From NCBI RefSeq assembly GCF_007990225.1, contig NZ_BJWF01000006.1, forward strand, positions 23,771 to 87,770: 64,000 nucleotides of DNA. The letters are read 5' to 3'. Origin of the DNA: Enterococcus villorum. Its GTDB lineage: Bacteria; Bacillota; Bacilli; Lactobacillales; Enterococcaceae. Positions 1-9,494 of the stretch are shown piece by piece; position 1 is the stretch's first letter, and the number at the start of each line of letters is the position of its first letter. The position numbers and the translations under genes were made by a program. The notes below the pieces were generated by a model. The model did no database searches. It was not told the origin of the DNA and was given only the letters and a program-made list of their open reading frames with translations.

Positions 1-116
1 TCCACGGTGTTCACAAAGCAGCTCCTCAACAATAAGCCCTGATTTTCCAAAATATGGGAAGCTATTTTAGAAAATCACTTCTTATTTGTTCGGAGCTGAT
101 CGCTTTGTTCACAACC
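1..116 (-). repeat. Dispersed imperfect-palindrome repeat, copy D
   Basis: The outer arms at about 9-36 and 80-115 are near-complementary (TGTTCACAAAGC against GCTTTGTTCACA, CAGCTCC against GGAGCTG, ACAATAAG against CTTATTTGT). They enclose a centre that reads AAAATAGCTTCCCATATTTT on the minus strand. The minus-strand reading aligns almost base for base with the repeat at 10473-10598. The window edge may cut the element. No gene is visible in 1-193; the coding sequence upstream lies outside the window. Confidence 0.8.
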
Positions 117-193
117 TCTTTTTAAAAACTGATCATTATCGGTGGAAAGTTTAAGTAGACTCACGTAGAATAGGGAAGAAAGGAGTCGATAGT

Positions 194-772
194 GTGAATT
201 TACCAAATAAATTAACTGTCCTTAGAATTTGTATGATCCCGATCTTTATTTTAGTGGTCGGATTACCACTAGATTGGGGACAATTATCTGTAGGAACAAC
301 AACACTTGCAGTTACTCAATTAGTAGGAGCGATTATTTTTGCATTAGCAAGTATTACTGATTGGTTGGATGGAAAAATTGCTCGAGCTAGAGGGTTAGTC
401 ACAAATTTTGGGAAATTTGCTGACCCATTAGCAGATAAAATGTTAGTCATGACGGCTTTTATCATGTTAGTAGGACAAGGAAAAGCACCAGGATGGGTAG
501 TGGCCATTATTGTTTGTCGTGAATTAGCTGTTACTGGACTGCGTTTATTGTTAGTCGAACATGGAGAAGTGATGGCCGCTGCTTGGCCAGGAAAAGTAAA
601 AACTGCTACACAAATGGTAGCAATCATCTTATTATTTATTAATAATATTCCATTTAACTTTATTGGATTACCAGTTGATCAAATCATGTTATATTCCTGC
701 TTGATCTTTACAATTTACTCGGGTGTCGATTATTTTGCAAAAAATAGTGGCGTTTTTAAAGGCTCGATGTAA
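194..772 (+). CDS. pgsA: CDP-diacylglycerol--glycerol-3-phosphate 3-phosphatidyltransferase
   Basis: This membrane enzyme makes phosphatidylglycerol phosphate from CDP-diacylglycerol and glycerol-3-phosphate, the committed step to phosphatidylglycerol and cardiolipin. The full CDP-alcohol phosphotransferase signature is present: D56, D59, G60, A63, R64, G73, D77 and D81 fit DxxDGxxAR-x8-GxxxDxxxD exactly. Several hydrophobic segments surround it (about 8-25, 38-55, 85-110, 135-155, 163-180). At 192 aa it has the family's usual length. The start is GTG, 8 bases after AAGGAG (180-185). Followed by cinA-recA as in many Firmicutes. Its product phosphatidylglycerol is the substrate of MprF, encoded at 6670. 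Confidence 0.96.
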   Translation: MNLPNKLTVLRICMIPIFILVVGLPLDWGQLSVGTTTLAVTQLVGAIIFALASITDWLDGKIARARGLVTNFGKFADPLADKMLVMTAFIMLVGQGKAPGWVVAIIVCRELAVTGLRLLLVEHGEVMAAAWPGKVKTATQMVAIILLFINNIPFNFIGLPVDQIMLYSCLIFTIYSGVDYFAKNSGVFKGSM

Positions 773-1101
773 GAGAAGAATACGAGGAAAATGTTTTTTC
801 AAGAAATAAGCTTAACTTATCCGAAATGAACTTTACTTATTTTGGATAAGGGAAGCTTATTTCTGTAGAAGTATTTTTTTCTTCTTTTGTCATTTATAAA
901 GAAGAGCCATGTTGATTTGAAAGAATATAATTAATAGCTATTTTCACTGAAACCTTTTTATGATGTGTGGAGGAAGTGAGCAAATCATAAAAGATTCCTT
1001 TAATGAATGACGTATACTATTAAGTAGGTAATTGTCTTGTCTAAAAATCAAACATGCGAGTTATTAAGAAAAAATCAGTTGAAGTTAAGGAAGAGGAAAC
1101 G
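773..1101. other. Intergenic region between pgsA and cinA with a large stem-loop
   Basis: A 25-base imperfect stem (802-826 with 840-864, left arm beginning AGAAATAAGCTT) sits inside weaker outer arms (AAGAGAAGAATAC near 771-783 and a T-rich GTATTTTTTTCTTC stretch near 870-882). The structure ends in a T-rich tract, so it probably terminates pgsA. The rest up to the cinA ribosome binding site holds no convincing gene. Confidence 0.65.
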
Positions 1102-2349
1102 ATGAAATCAGAAATTATTGCTGTAGGAACGGAACTTTTGCTTGGTCAGGTGATCAATACCAATGCTACTTTTTTATCTGAACAATTAGCGGATTTAGGA
1201 ATTGATGTCTATTATCAAACAGTAGTAGGGGATAATGCCACCCGTCTAGAAGAATTGATCCAATTGGCAGAAACAAGAAGTGAATTAATCATTTTATGCG
1301 GAGGATTAGGCCCGACAGAAGATGATTTAACAAAAGAAGTGGTTGCCAAACACCTTGGAAAAGAATTAATTCAACATACCGAAGGATACAAAAAACTACT
1401 GGCGTTTTTTGAAACAACGAAACGGAAAATGACGGTAAATAATCTCCAACAGTCACAGACAATAGAAGGTGGAATTGCTTTACCTAACCGTGCAGGATTG
1501 GCTTTAGGCACATTTTATCAAACAGATACGCATGCCTACATTTTGTTACCAGGGCCACCTAGTGAATTGAAACCGATGTTCATAGAACAGGTACGTCCCT
1601 TATTAGAAGAAACGTTTCCTACAAAAGAACGATTGATTTCAAAAGTTCTACGTTTTTATGGCATCGGAGAGTCACAGTTAGTGACAGAGTTAAAAGACTT
1701 AATTGAAACACAAATCAATCCAACGATCGCTTCTTATGCGAAACCCAATGAGGTAACTTTACGATTAACTGTAAAAACAAAAGATCAACAAGCTGGCAAT
1801 CAAGCGTTACTAGCATTAGAAGAAAAAATATTGGCAAGAGTCGGTGAATACTTTTACGGCTATGGAGATAACAACTCTCTACCTAAAGTGGTGGTTGATT
1901 TATTAAAAGAACGAAAGCAAACAATCACTGCAGCTGAAAGTTTGACAGCAGGTGCCTTTCAGTCAGCTTTAGGAGATATTCCAGGCGTTTCTGCAGTTTT
2001 CCCTGGGGGCTTCACTACTTATTCTTTAAAAACAAAAGCTGAATTTCTAGGTATTGATCTTGACCTTTTGAAGAAGTATGGAACAGTCAGCAAAGAATGT
2101 GCCGAACAAATGGCCATCCATTCAAGAAAGCTTGCAGATACAGATTACAGTATTTCATTTACTGGTGTAGCAGGTCCTGATGCTTTAGAGAACCAACCAG
2201 CTGGTACAGTTTGGATTGCTGTTGCTTCAAGGAATGGAAAGGTTTTTTCACAGAAATATCGCTTTACTAGAGATCGTGCGTATATAAGAAAGAGTGCGGT
2301 AATGCAAGGATTTGATCTTATTAGAAGAGAACTATTAAGAAAAAAATAA
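1102..2349 (+). CDS. cinA: CinA-family protein (competence/damage-inducible; NMN deamidase-like)
   Basis: This is a two-domain protein. An N-terminal MoCF/molybdopterin-binding-like domain (about residues 4-170, opening [14 protein letters not shown] and containing [10 protein letters not shown]) is followed by a C-terminal CinA domain (about 255-410, with AAESLTAG and FTGVAGPDA). Family members act as nicotinamide mononucleotide deamidase and/or ADP-ribose pyrophosphatase in NAD salvage. In streptococci and bacilli the gene is linked to recA and competence. An in-frame ATG exists 48 bases upstream (1054), but the Shine-Dalgarno AAGGAAGAGG (1087-1096) directly precedes ATG 1102, giving the usual 415 aa. 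recA follows 105 bases later with its own promoter. Confidence 0.95.
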   Translation: MKSEIIAVGTELLLGQVINTNATFLSEQLADLGIDVYYQTVVGDNATRLEELIQLAETRSELIILCGGLGPTEDDLTKEVVAKHLGKELIQHTEGYKKLLAFFETTKRKMTVNNLQQSQTIEGGIALPNRAGLALGTFYQTDTHAYILLPGPPSELKPMFIEQVRPLLEETFPTKERLISKVLRFYGIGESQLVTELKDLIETQINPTIASYAKPNEVTLRLTVKTKDQQAGNQALLALEEKILARVGEYFYGYGDNNSLPKVVVDLLKERKQTITAAESLTAGAFQSALGDIPGVSAVFPGGFTTYSLKTKAEFLGIDLDLLKKYGTVSKECAEQMAIHSRKLADTDYSISFTGVAGPDALENQPAGTVWIAVASRNGKVFSQKYRFTRDRAYIRKSAVMQGFDLIRRELLRKK

Positions 2350-2352
2350 ATA

Positions 2353-2403
2353 CGAATATTTGTTCGGTTTTTTCTTGCTTTTTATGGATAAAAACGATAT
2401 GAT
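2353..2403 (+). promoter_or_regulatory. recA promoter with LexA/SOS box
   Basis: CGAATATTTGTTCG (2353-2366) matches the Gram-positive LexA/DinR consensus CGAACRNRYGTTCG at 12 of 14 positions. It lies just upstream of TTGCTT (2375-2380), 17 bases, TATGAT (2398-2403), a good sigma-A promoter. This predicts DNA-damage induction of recA. Confidence 0.8.
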
Positions 2404-2454
2404 TAGCTTAATGAAATGACGCACTGATTTGTGAATATAAGGAGGATTATCGTA

Positions 2455-3495
2455 TTGGCAGATGATCGTAAAGCAGCTTTGGATGCTGCGTTGAAAAAAA
2501 TTGAAAAGAACTACGGCAAAGGATCTATTATGAAATTGGGCGAAAAAATCGACCAACAAGTTTCTACTATTCCAAGTGGATCTCTTGCATTAGATGTTGC
2601 ATTAGGTGTGGGTGGTTATCCGCGTGGACGGATTATTGAAGTTTATGGACCAGAAAGTTCAGGTAAAACGACGGTGGCATTACATGCGATTGCCGAAGTG
2701 CAGAAAAATGGGGGAACGGCTGCTTTTATCGATGCTGAGCATGCTTTAGACCCACAATATGCACAAAAACTCGGTGTAAATATTGATGAACTACTTCTTT
2801 CGCAACCAGATACTGGCGAACAAGGTTTAGAAATTGCAGATGCTTTAGTGTCTAGTGGTGCTGTGGATATTGTCGTGGTGGATTCGGTTGCAGCCTTAGT
2901 TCCACGTGCTGAAATCGACGGCGAAATGGGTGACTCACATGTTGGTCTACAAGCTCGACTAATGTCACAGGCATTGCGTAAATTATCTGGCTCAATCAAC
3001 AAAACAAAAACAATTGCCATTTTCATTAACCAAATTCGTGAAAAAGTTGGCGTGATGTTTGGTAATCCGGAAATCACACCTGGTGGGCGTGCGCTGAAAT
3101 TTTATGCGACAATTCGTTTAGAAGTGCGCCGTGCAGAGCAATTGAAACAAGGAACAGATATCGTTGGTAACCGTACCAAGATCAAGGTAGTCAAAAATAA
3201 AGTAGCACCACCATTCAAAATTGCTGAAGTTGATGTAATGTATGGACAAGGTATTTCTCAAGAAGGAGAATTACTAGATATGGCGGTTGAAAAAGATATT
3301 GTAGATAAAAGTGGTGCTTGGTATTCTTATAAGGAAGATCGTATTGGACAAGGTCGAGAGAATGCAAAAATTTATATGGCAAATCATCCAGAAATGATGG
3401 CAGAAATCTCTGCTCTAGTTCGTGCAGCTTATGGTATTGGAGAAGAAGTAGAGATACCTGAAGAAACACAAGAAGAGTTACCTTTAGAAGAATAA
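2455..3495 (+). CDS. recA: Recombinase A
   Basis: RecA forms ATP-dependent filaments on single-stranded DNA, catalyses strand exchange and triggers LexA self-cleavage. Walker A GPESSGKT is at residues 65-72, and [12 protein letters not shown] and [10 protein letters not shown] are canonical. The acidic C-terminal tail ([11 protein letters not shown]) is typical. The start is judged to be TTG 2455, because AAGGAGG (2439-2445) lies inside any longer reading frame and 9 bases before this TTG. That gives 346 aa and the usual N-terminus (initiator)-[10 protein letters not shown] LexA box and promoter precede it, and a strong hairpin terminator follows at 3571. Confidence 0.98.
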   Translation: MADDRKAALDAALKKIEKNYGKGSIMKLGEKIDQQVSTIPSGSLALDVALGVGGYPRGRIIEVYGPESSGKTTVALHAIAEVQKNGGTAAFIDAEHALDPQYAQKLGVNIDELLLSQPDTGEQGLEIADALVSSGAVDIVVVDSVAALVPRAEIDGEMGDSHVGLQARLMSQALRKLSGSINKTKTIAIFINQIREKVGVMFGNPEITPGGRALKFYATIRLEVRRAEQLKQGTDIVGNRTKIKVVKNKVAPPFKIAEVDVMYGQGISQEGELLDMAVEKDIVDKSGAWYSYKEDRIGQGRENAKIYMANHPEMMAEISALVRAAYGIGEEVEIPEETQEELPLEE

Positions 3496-3570
3496 AAGAA
3501 ATAAAATAGCTAAATAAGAATAAAAACATGAAAAATGGGCGAAGGTTACTTGCTGTCTATTCTCATTTGA

Positions 3571-3606
3571 TAAGCCGAAATTTTTAATAGATTTCGGCTT
3601 ATTTTT
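3571..3606 (+). terminator. recA terminator
   Basis: TAAGCCGAAA (3571-3580) pairs with TTTCGGCTTA (3592-3601) and is followed by a run of T. The same ATAAGCCGAAAT stem recurs in the terminator after rpoZ (23451). Confidence 0.85.
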
Positions 3607-4008
3607 GTATGTATGACAATCTTTGGCTATCTGAAACGGATGGATAAAGCAAAGCGTATTTTTTTCAGCAAAGGAAGTAATCGCTTTCGCTACTTATTAA
3701 GAACGTTTAAGCAGTAAAAATTGTATAAAAAACGTTTTGTTTCACTGTCTAAATAAAAAGTAATTGTTTTTAAACTGTTTACGTTATTATTTAACATTGT
3801 TTTTTATTCATAAAATGATCCTTAAACGAAAAAGAAGAAAGCCGTTACTTACGCATTTAAAGTTGACACTACGGGGAACAAACATTAGAATAAACTTGTG
3901 CATGTTTTTGTACACCTATGCATGATGCATATTAACAAGTTTAGAGTACTTTATCATAAAAGTTATGTAGATGATAAAAATGAAAAAGATAGTATGGAGG
4001 TGGATTTT
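3607..4008 (+). promoter_or_regulatory. Intergenic region with the rny promoter and 110-base leader
   Basis: TTGACA (3863-3868), 17 bases, TAGAAT (3886-3891) is a near-consensus promoter. Transcription from about 3898 would leave a leader of about 110 bases before the rny start. The part between 3610 and 3860 is AT-rich and holds no gene I can support. Confidence 0.8.
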
Positions 4009-5565
4009 ATGGTAGTCAACATTCTCCTCGCTATCATCGGTTTAATTGTCGGTCTTGGTTTAGGGTTTATGGTTGCAAAGTCACGTCACGAAAAAGAAAT
4101 TGCTGGTGCACAATCATCAGCAGCCGGAATTATTGATAGTGCAAAAAAAGAAGCAGAAACTCTAAAAAAAGAAGCATTGTTAGAAGCTAAGGAAGAAAAT
4201 CAGAAATATCGTTCTGAAGTTGAAAGTGAGCTGAGAGAAAGCAAGTTAGAATTAAAATCTCAAGAAAATCGATTGATTCAACGTGAACAAACGTTGAATC
4301 GTAAAGATGACTCATTAGAAAAACGTGAGAGCTCACTTGAAAGCAAGGAAGAAGCACTTAGTTCAAAACAGCAATTGATTGAAGAGCGAGAAAAAGACGT
4401 TGAAAAGTTAATTGAAGAACAACAAAAAGAACTAGAAAAAATTGCTGGTTTGTCAAAAGAAGATGCAAAAGAAGTCATCATGAAATCAACCGAAGAAGAG
4501 TTGAACCATGAATTGACAATAATGGTGAAAGAATCGGAACAGCGAGCAAAAGAAGAAGCAGATCGCAAAGCGAAAAACCTTTTGTCATTAGCCATTCAAC
4601 GCTGTGCGGCAGACCAAGTATCTGAAACAACCGTATCTGTGGTTACTTTACCAAATGATGAAATGAAAGGCCGCATCATTGGGCGTGAAGGTCGAAATAT
4701 CCGAACACTGGAAACATTGACTGGTATTGATTTAATTATTGATGATACGCCAGAAGCAGTGGTACTTTCAGGATTTGACCCAATTCGTAGAGAAATCGCA
4801 CGGATGACGCTAGAAAAATTGATCCAAGATGGTCGTATTCATCCTGCACGAATTGAAGAAATGGTCGAAAAATCTCGTAAAGAAATGGATGAACGTATTC
4901 GCGAATATGGTGAAGAAGCAGCCTTTGAAGTGGGCGCACACACGCTTCATCCAGATTTAATCAAAATTATGGGTCGTCTTCATTTTAGAACGAGCTATGG
5001 TCAAAATGTTTTAAAACATTCAGTAGAAGTGGCTAAATTATCAGGCATACTTGCTGCTGAACTAGGAGAAGATATCCAATTAGCGAAACGAGCTGGGTTA
5101 CTTCACGATATTGGTAAAGCGTTAGATCATGAAATTGAAGGCTCCCACGTGGAAATTGGAGCAGAATTAGCGACAAAATACAAAGAGAATCCTGTAGTAA
5201 TCAATGCAATTGCTTCTCATCATGGCGATGTTGAAGCAACTTCGATTATTTCAGTATTAGTAGCAGCAGCAGACGCCCTTTCAGCGGCTCGTCCAGGAGC
5301 TAGAAGTGAATCATTAGAAAACTATATTCGACGCTTAAGAAGCCTAGAAAATATCTCTAATAGCTTTGCTGGTGTAGAATCTAGTTTTGCCGTTCAAGCA
5401 GGACGAGAAGTTCGCGTGATGGTCAAACCAGAAGAAATTTCTGATTTAGATGCTGTTCGCCTAGTGAGAGATATTAGAAAACGAATTGAAGAAGAACTGG
5501 ATTATCCAGGACATATTAAAGTAATTGTCATCCGTGAAACACGCGCGACAGATTACGCCAAATAA
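4009..5565 (+). CDS. rny: Ribonuclease Y
   Basis: This is the membrane-anchored endoribonuclease that starts bulk mRNA turnover in Firmicutes. One N-terminal transmembrane helix (about residues 3-23) is followed by a long charged coiled coil (about 25-200), a KH RNA-binding domain ([15 protein letters not shown]) and an HD metal-dependent phosphodiesterase domain ([12 protein letters not shown], then SHHGD). The start is ATG 4009, preceded by GGAGGTGG; an in-frame start at 3898 would add 37 residues that do not resemble the family. The 518-aa length is typical. It is monocistronic, with its own promoter and a bidirectional terminator shared with the convergent proC. Confidence 0.97.
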   Translation: MVVNILLAIIGLIVGLGLGFMVAKSRHEKEIAGAQSSAAGIIDSAKKEAETLKKEALLEAKEENQKYRSEVESELRESKLELKSQENRLIQREQTLNRKDDSLEKRESSLESKEEALSSKQQLIEEREKDVEKLIEEQQKELEKIAGLSKEDAKEVIMKSTEEELNHELTIMVKESEQRAKEEADRKAKNLLSLAIQRCAADQVSETTVSVVTLPNDEMKGRIIGREGRNIRTLETLTGIDLIIDDTPEAVVLSGFDPIRREIARMTLEKLIQDGRIHPARIEEMVEKSRKEMDERIREYGEEAAFEVGAHTLHPDLIKIMGRLHFRTSYGQNVLKHSVEVAKLSGILAAELGEDIQLAKRAGLLHDIGKALDHEIEGSHVEIGAELATKYKENPVVINAIASHHGDVEATSIISVLVAAADALSAARPGARSESLENYIRRLRSLENISNSFAGVESSFAVQAGREVRVMVKPEEISDLDAVRLVRDIRKRIEEELDYPGHIKVIVIRETRATDYAK

Positions 5566-5575
5566 AATGAATGCT

Positions 5576-5617
5576 AAAAGACCTATTTTGATATTCAAGA
5601 TCAAAATAGGTCTTTTT
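5576..5617. terminator. Bidirectional terminator between rny and proC
   Basis: AAAAGACCTATTTTGAT (5576-5592) pairs with ATCAAAATAGGTCTTTT (from about 5600). The stem has A and T runs on opposite sides, so it can serve both convergent genes. Confidence 0.85.
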
Positions 5618-5690
5618 GTTTATTCTTAAATCAAAAAATAAAATCATGGTTTCTATGATTCATTTTGGAGATATTCCACTTTTTTATGGC

Positions 5691-6494
5691 TTACTTATCT
5701 AGCATTTCGCGGTCTTTTTCAATTGTTGTATTAATGCCTTTGATGATTGCAGGAATGAACCCAGCTTCTTCTAAAGCAACCACCCCTGCGACCGTTGTTC
5801 CTCCAGGAGAAGAAACTTGATCTACAAGTTCCCAAGGATTCTCTTCGCTTGAAAGAAGTTTTTGGCAAGAACCCATGATAGCTTTTGCTGCAATTTCAGT
5901 CGCCATTTTTTTAGGCAAGCCGTTAAATACACCAGCTCGTCCCATTGCATCAATCAACATATAGATAAATGCTGGTGAACTACCCGCCAACCCAATAAAT
6001 GTACTAAAATCAGTTTCTGCTAATGGATAGACACTACCAATCGCTTCAAAAATCTCTGTTGCTTGCTTGAATTCGCTAAATGATACACGATGATTTTTAC
6101 AAATAGCCGATACACCTGCACCTACACTGACATTTACATTGGGCATGACACGAATAATTTTAGCCTCTGGATTCTTCAAGGCTTTTTCTAAGTCACTAAG
6201 TGATTTCCCAGAAGCAATCGAAATAAAGAGACACTTGTTGCTATAATTTTTTAAATCCTGCAACACTTGTTCAATGATTTTTGGCTTGACAGCAAGTAAA
6301 AGAATATCTGTTTGTTCAGCTACTTCTTGATTGTTTTGACAAGCGTTAACGCCAGTTTTTTCTGCGAAACGTTGCGCATTTTCATAGTGACCGCTTGATA
6401 CAAAAATATTTTCTTTAGCAACAGTTTCTTTTTCAATTAACCCATTGATGATGGCTTGTGCCATGTTTCCTGTGCCGATAAATCCAATTTTCAT
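5691..6494 (-). CDS. proC: Pyrroline-5-carboxylate reductase
   Basis: The enzyme reduces 1-pyrroline-5-carboxylate to proline with NAD(P)H, the last step of proline synthesis. The N-terminal Rossmann fold is clear (IGFIGTGNMAQAII, residues 3-16), followed by LLAVKP and the C-terminal P5CR signature region (EEAGFIPAII preceded by VSSPGGTTVAG). At 267 aa it is full length. The ATG at 6494 is preceded on the minus strand by AAAGGAGAG. It stands alone, convergent with rny and divergent from mprF, so it is not in an operon with other proline genes here. Confidence 0.95.
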   Translation of the reverse strand: MKIGFIGTGNMAQAIINGLIEKETVAKENIFVSSGHYENAQRFAEKTGVNACQNNQEVAEQTDILLLAVKPKIIEQVLQDLKNYSNKCLFISIASGKSLSDLEKALKNPEAKIIRVMPNVNVSVGAGVSAICKNHRVSFSEFKQATEIFEAIGSVYPLAETDFSTFIGLAGSSPAFIYMLIDAMGRAGVFNGLPKKMATEIAAKAIMGSCQKLLSSEENPWELVDQVSSPGGTTVAGVVALEEAGFIPAIIKGINTTIEKDREMLDK

Positions 6495-6669
6495 ATTATC
6501 CTCTCCTTTAGTTTTAGCATAGCTTTCTTTTTAATGAAGAGCAAGAAAAGAATGGGGAGATTTTCTAAATGAATAAAAAAGAGGAAATGGTGCAAAAGTG
6601 GAAAAAACAAAGTAAATAAGATAACATTGATTTATATAACGAAACTCTTCAAGTTAGGAAGGATAAAAT

Positions 6670-9243
6670 GTGAAAAATAAACGCCGCATAGTGTTTCAAT
6701 GGTTGAAAGACCATAGCTTAATTATAAAGTTAATCTTTTTTGGTTCTATTTTAGTTTTTGTGGCGAATCAAGTAGTAAATATTGCTCACGGCATGACTTG
6801 GCAAAATATTTGGCAAACGATGAGACAACAAAGTTATCTTACCATGAGTTTGATGATTTTAGTCGGCTTGCTTGGCGTGATACCAATGTTGCTGTATGAC
6901 GGGGTCACCATTCGTGTTTTGGAAAAACAAGGAAAACCAAAAATGAAGACACAAGATTTTTTCTTAGCCGCTTTTATTACAAATACGATTAATAATTTGG
7001 CGGGTTTTGGTGGGATCGTTGGTGCGAGCCTTCGCGCAAGTTTTTATGGAAAAGAAACCAATCGTAAAATGGTACTTGCTACGGTTTCAAAAGTTGCATT
7101 ATTTATGCTTACTGGTTTGTCTTTTTGGTCTTTTTTCACATTTATTGATGTCTTTTTTCTGCAAACAACGAGTATTTTTCGAGGGTATTGGATTTGGTTA
7201 CTTGGCGGTAGTTTGATCGTACCGGCTATTTTTTTATTTGTTTACTTGAAAAGAAGAACACTATTTTCAGAGTTTTATCCCAAGGGTGTTATAGGATTGC
7301 TGTTTGCGTCTGTGGGACAATGGACGGGAGCGTTGGCTGTTTTTTTAGTGCTTGGTTATTTAATGAATGTGGATATTTCCTTATTTTCTATTTATCCAAT
7401 GTTCATTATCGCTACGTTGATTGGCATGCTGACGATGGTTCCTGGCGGAGCAGGAACATTCGATGTTTTGATGATTTTAGGGATGACTCAGCTATCCGTA
7501 CGTCAAGATGTTGCTGTAGTATGGCTGCTTTATTATCGTTTGTTTTATTATGTAGTGCCCTTTGTAATTGGTTTGTTTTTATTTTTGACACATACAGGAG
7601 TTAAAGTGAATCGTTTTTTTGATAATATTCCTCGCTTACTTTTTCAAAAATTTGCACATTTTGTATTAGTTACAGCGGTTTATTTTGCAGGGATTATGAT
7701 GGTACTACTTTCTACAATTACAAATCTTTCTGCAATTAGTCGTTTATTTCAAATTTTGCTTCCTTTTTCATTTAATTTTTTAGATCAGACATTGAATTTG
7801 TTGATCGGCTTTTTATTACTTGGTCTAGGTCGAGCATTGGCAATGAAAGTGAAAAAAGCTTTTTTACCCACGATTATTTTATTAGTATTTGGTATTCTCA
7901 ATACCGTCACTCGAACATTGTCTTGGCAATTGATTTTAGTTTATGTCTTAATCTTACTTGCCGTTTGGTTATCTCGGAAAGAATTTTATCGGAAGAAGTT
8001 TGTTTATTCGTGGGGAGCAATTCTCTTTGATTCCTGTTTATTTGGCTTTTTATTTATTGTATATGCTATTGCTGGATACCATAGTGGTAGTTTTTGGGGT
8101 AACCGATTGACCGCTAACCATTTTATTTTATTTCCATCAGATGAAGTTTGGTTTTCAGGTTTGATTGGTTTAGGGGTTTCTTTACTTGCGTTAGTTGCCC
8201 TGTATCAATATCTAGCGATTGAACCTTGTGAGTTAGGCACGACTTTACAAAAAGAGCGCTTTGAGAAATTATTATCAACATATTCGGGGACTTCTGCTAG
8301 CCATTACCTCCTCTTGCCTGGGTATAAATATTACTATTATCAACAAAACGGTGAAGATCAAGTGGTTTTTGGGTATCAAATGAAAGGGAATAAATGTTTT
8401 GTTTTAGGTGATCCGATTGGTAACCCAAAATTGATCCGCCCGGCTATAACTGAATTTATGAAAAAAGCTGATTGTTTAGGTTATCAAATTGCTTTTTATA
8501 AAATTTCAGAAAAACATGTGGTTATGCTTCATGAAGCGGGTTTTTATTTTACAAAAGTTGGCGAAGCAGGAATTGCTGATTTGACAACGGAAGAAATGCC
8601 TTGGGTTAACCAACAATTAGAATACCAACGTTTAACAAATGATGGGTACCATTTCACTTGGTATAACCGTTTGCCGGAGGAGCTATTGTCTGCCGTGAGA
8701 GAAGTTTCAAAGAGTTGGTTACATGGTGCTAGAGAAAAACATTTTTCAGTTGGGCGCTTTAATGAAGAATATCTACTAACTAGTGGTATAGGGATTGTAC
8801 GCAAAGAACAAAAAATAGTAGGATTTATTACTGAACAAACTATTTCAGCTCACCAAGCAGGCTATGATTTACTACGTACACTACCTGATGAACCGCAAGA
8901 ACTTGCAGATTATTTACTAGTTAATCTATTTATCATATACCGAGAAAAAGGTTACCTTGAAGCAAATCTTGGTTTGGCACCACTAGCAAACGTTGGAGAA
9001 ACAGATTTCTCTTTCTTTCAAGAACGAATGATGCATATTGTTTATAATTATGGTAACTTTTTTTATTCTTTTCAATCTGCTTATGAGGAAAAACTTCGTT
9101 ATGTTACTCGGTGGGAAGGTAGGTACTTTGCTTATATGAAGGGCAGTAGTTTTTTATTTGCAACATTGCAATTGTTCATTTTAATTGGGAAAGGCAAAGA
9201 AAAAACAATCAGTTTTGCAGAAGAAGTACTAACAGAATTATAA
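6670..9243 (+). CDS. mprF: Phosphatidylglycerol lysyltransferase/flippase
   Basis: This large integral membrane protein (857 aa) transfers lysine or another amino acid from aminoacyl-tRNA to phosphatidylglycerol and flips the product outward, lowering net negative surface charge and reducing cationic peptide and daptomycin binding in relatives. About fourteen hydrophobic segments fill residues 15-510 (flippase part, including TMVPGGAGTFD). The soluble C-terminal GNAT-like synthase domain spans about 520-830. The start is GTG 6670, with AGGAAGGA upstream; the ATG two bases earlier meets an immediate stop. Enterococci often carry two mprF paralogues, and I cannot tell which this is. The headgroup amino acid is inferred from the family. 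Confidence 0.93.
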   Translation: MKNKRRIVFQWLKDHSLIIKLIFFGSILVFVANQVVNIAHGMTWQNIWQTMRQQSYLTMSLMILVGLLGVIPMLLYDGVTIRVLEKQGKPKMKTQDFFLAAFITNTINNLAGFGGIVGASLRASFYGKETNRKMVLATVSKVALFMLTGLSFWSFFTFIDVFFLQTTSIFRGYWIWLLGGSLIVPAIFLFVYLKRRTLFSEFYPKGVIGLLFASVGQWTGALAVFLVLGYLMNVDISLFSIYPMFIIATLIGMLTMVPGGAGTFDVLMILGMTQLSVRQDVAVVWLLYYRLFYYVVPFVIGLFLFLTHTGVKVNRFFDNIPRLLFQKFAHFVLVTAVYFAGIMMVLLSTITNLSAISRLFQILLPFSFNFLDQTLNLLIGFLLLGLGRALAMKVKKAFLPTIILLVFGILNTVTRTLSWQLILVYVLILLAVWLSRKEFYRKKFVYSWGAILFDSCLFGFLFIVYAIAGYHSGSFWGNRLTANHFILFPSDEVWFSGLIGLGVSLLALVALYQYLAIEPCELGTTLQKERFEKLLSTYSGTSASHYLLLPGYKYYYYQQNGEDQVVFGYQMKGNKCFVLGDPIGNPKLIRPAITEFMKKADCLGYQIAFYKISEKHVVMLHEAGFYFTKVGEAGIADLTTEEMPWVNQQLEYQRLTNDGYHFTWYNRLPEELLSAVREVSKSWLHGAREKHFSVGRFNEEYLLTSGIGIVRKEQKIVGFITEQTISAHQAGYDLLRTLPDEPQELADYLLVNLFIIYREKGYLEANLGLAPLANVGETDFSFFQERMMHIVYNYGNFFYSFQSAYEEKLRYVTRWEGRYFAYMKGSSFLFATLQLFILIGKGKEKTISFAEEVLTEL

Positions 9244-9494
9244 TTCCCAAAGTTTGTTAGTAGAGCGACATTGGCACAATTACTTTTGTAGAAATTGATA
9301 TTTTCGAGAGAGAAAGCTAGAGAAGATTTACTTTATGTACTTTTCAAAAGTTAGATACTATTATTTTTTGTTGTTTATAAAAAGAATGAAAGAAAAATGA
9401 ATAGGAAAGTAAGGAGAACTTGAGTATAAGCTATACTTTTATTTTTCTCTGTGATAGAATACTTTCGACTTAGACTATTTGAATGGGTGAGAGG
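9244..9494 (+). promoter_or_regulatory. mprF-ispE intergenic region with putative ispE -10 element
   Basis: This AT-rich gap holds no gene. TAGAAT (9455-9460) is the best -10 candidate for ispE; the matching -35 is weak. No clear hairpin terminator for mprF is visible. Confidence 0.4.

Noticed and set aside
1054..1101. Upstream in-frame ATG extending cinA by 16 residues
   Set aside because: The added residues are unlike the family and the SD lies within the extension.
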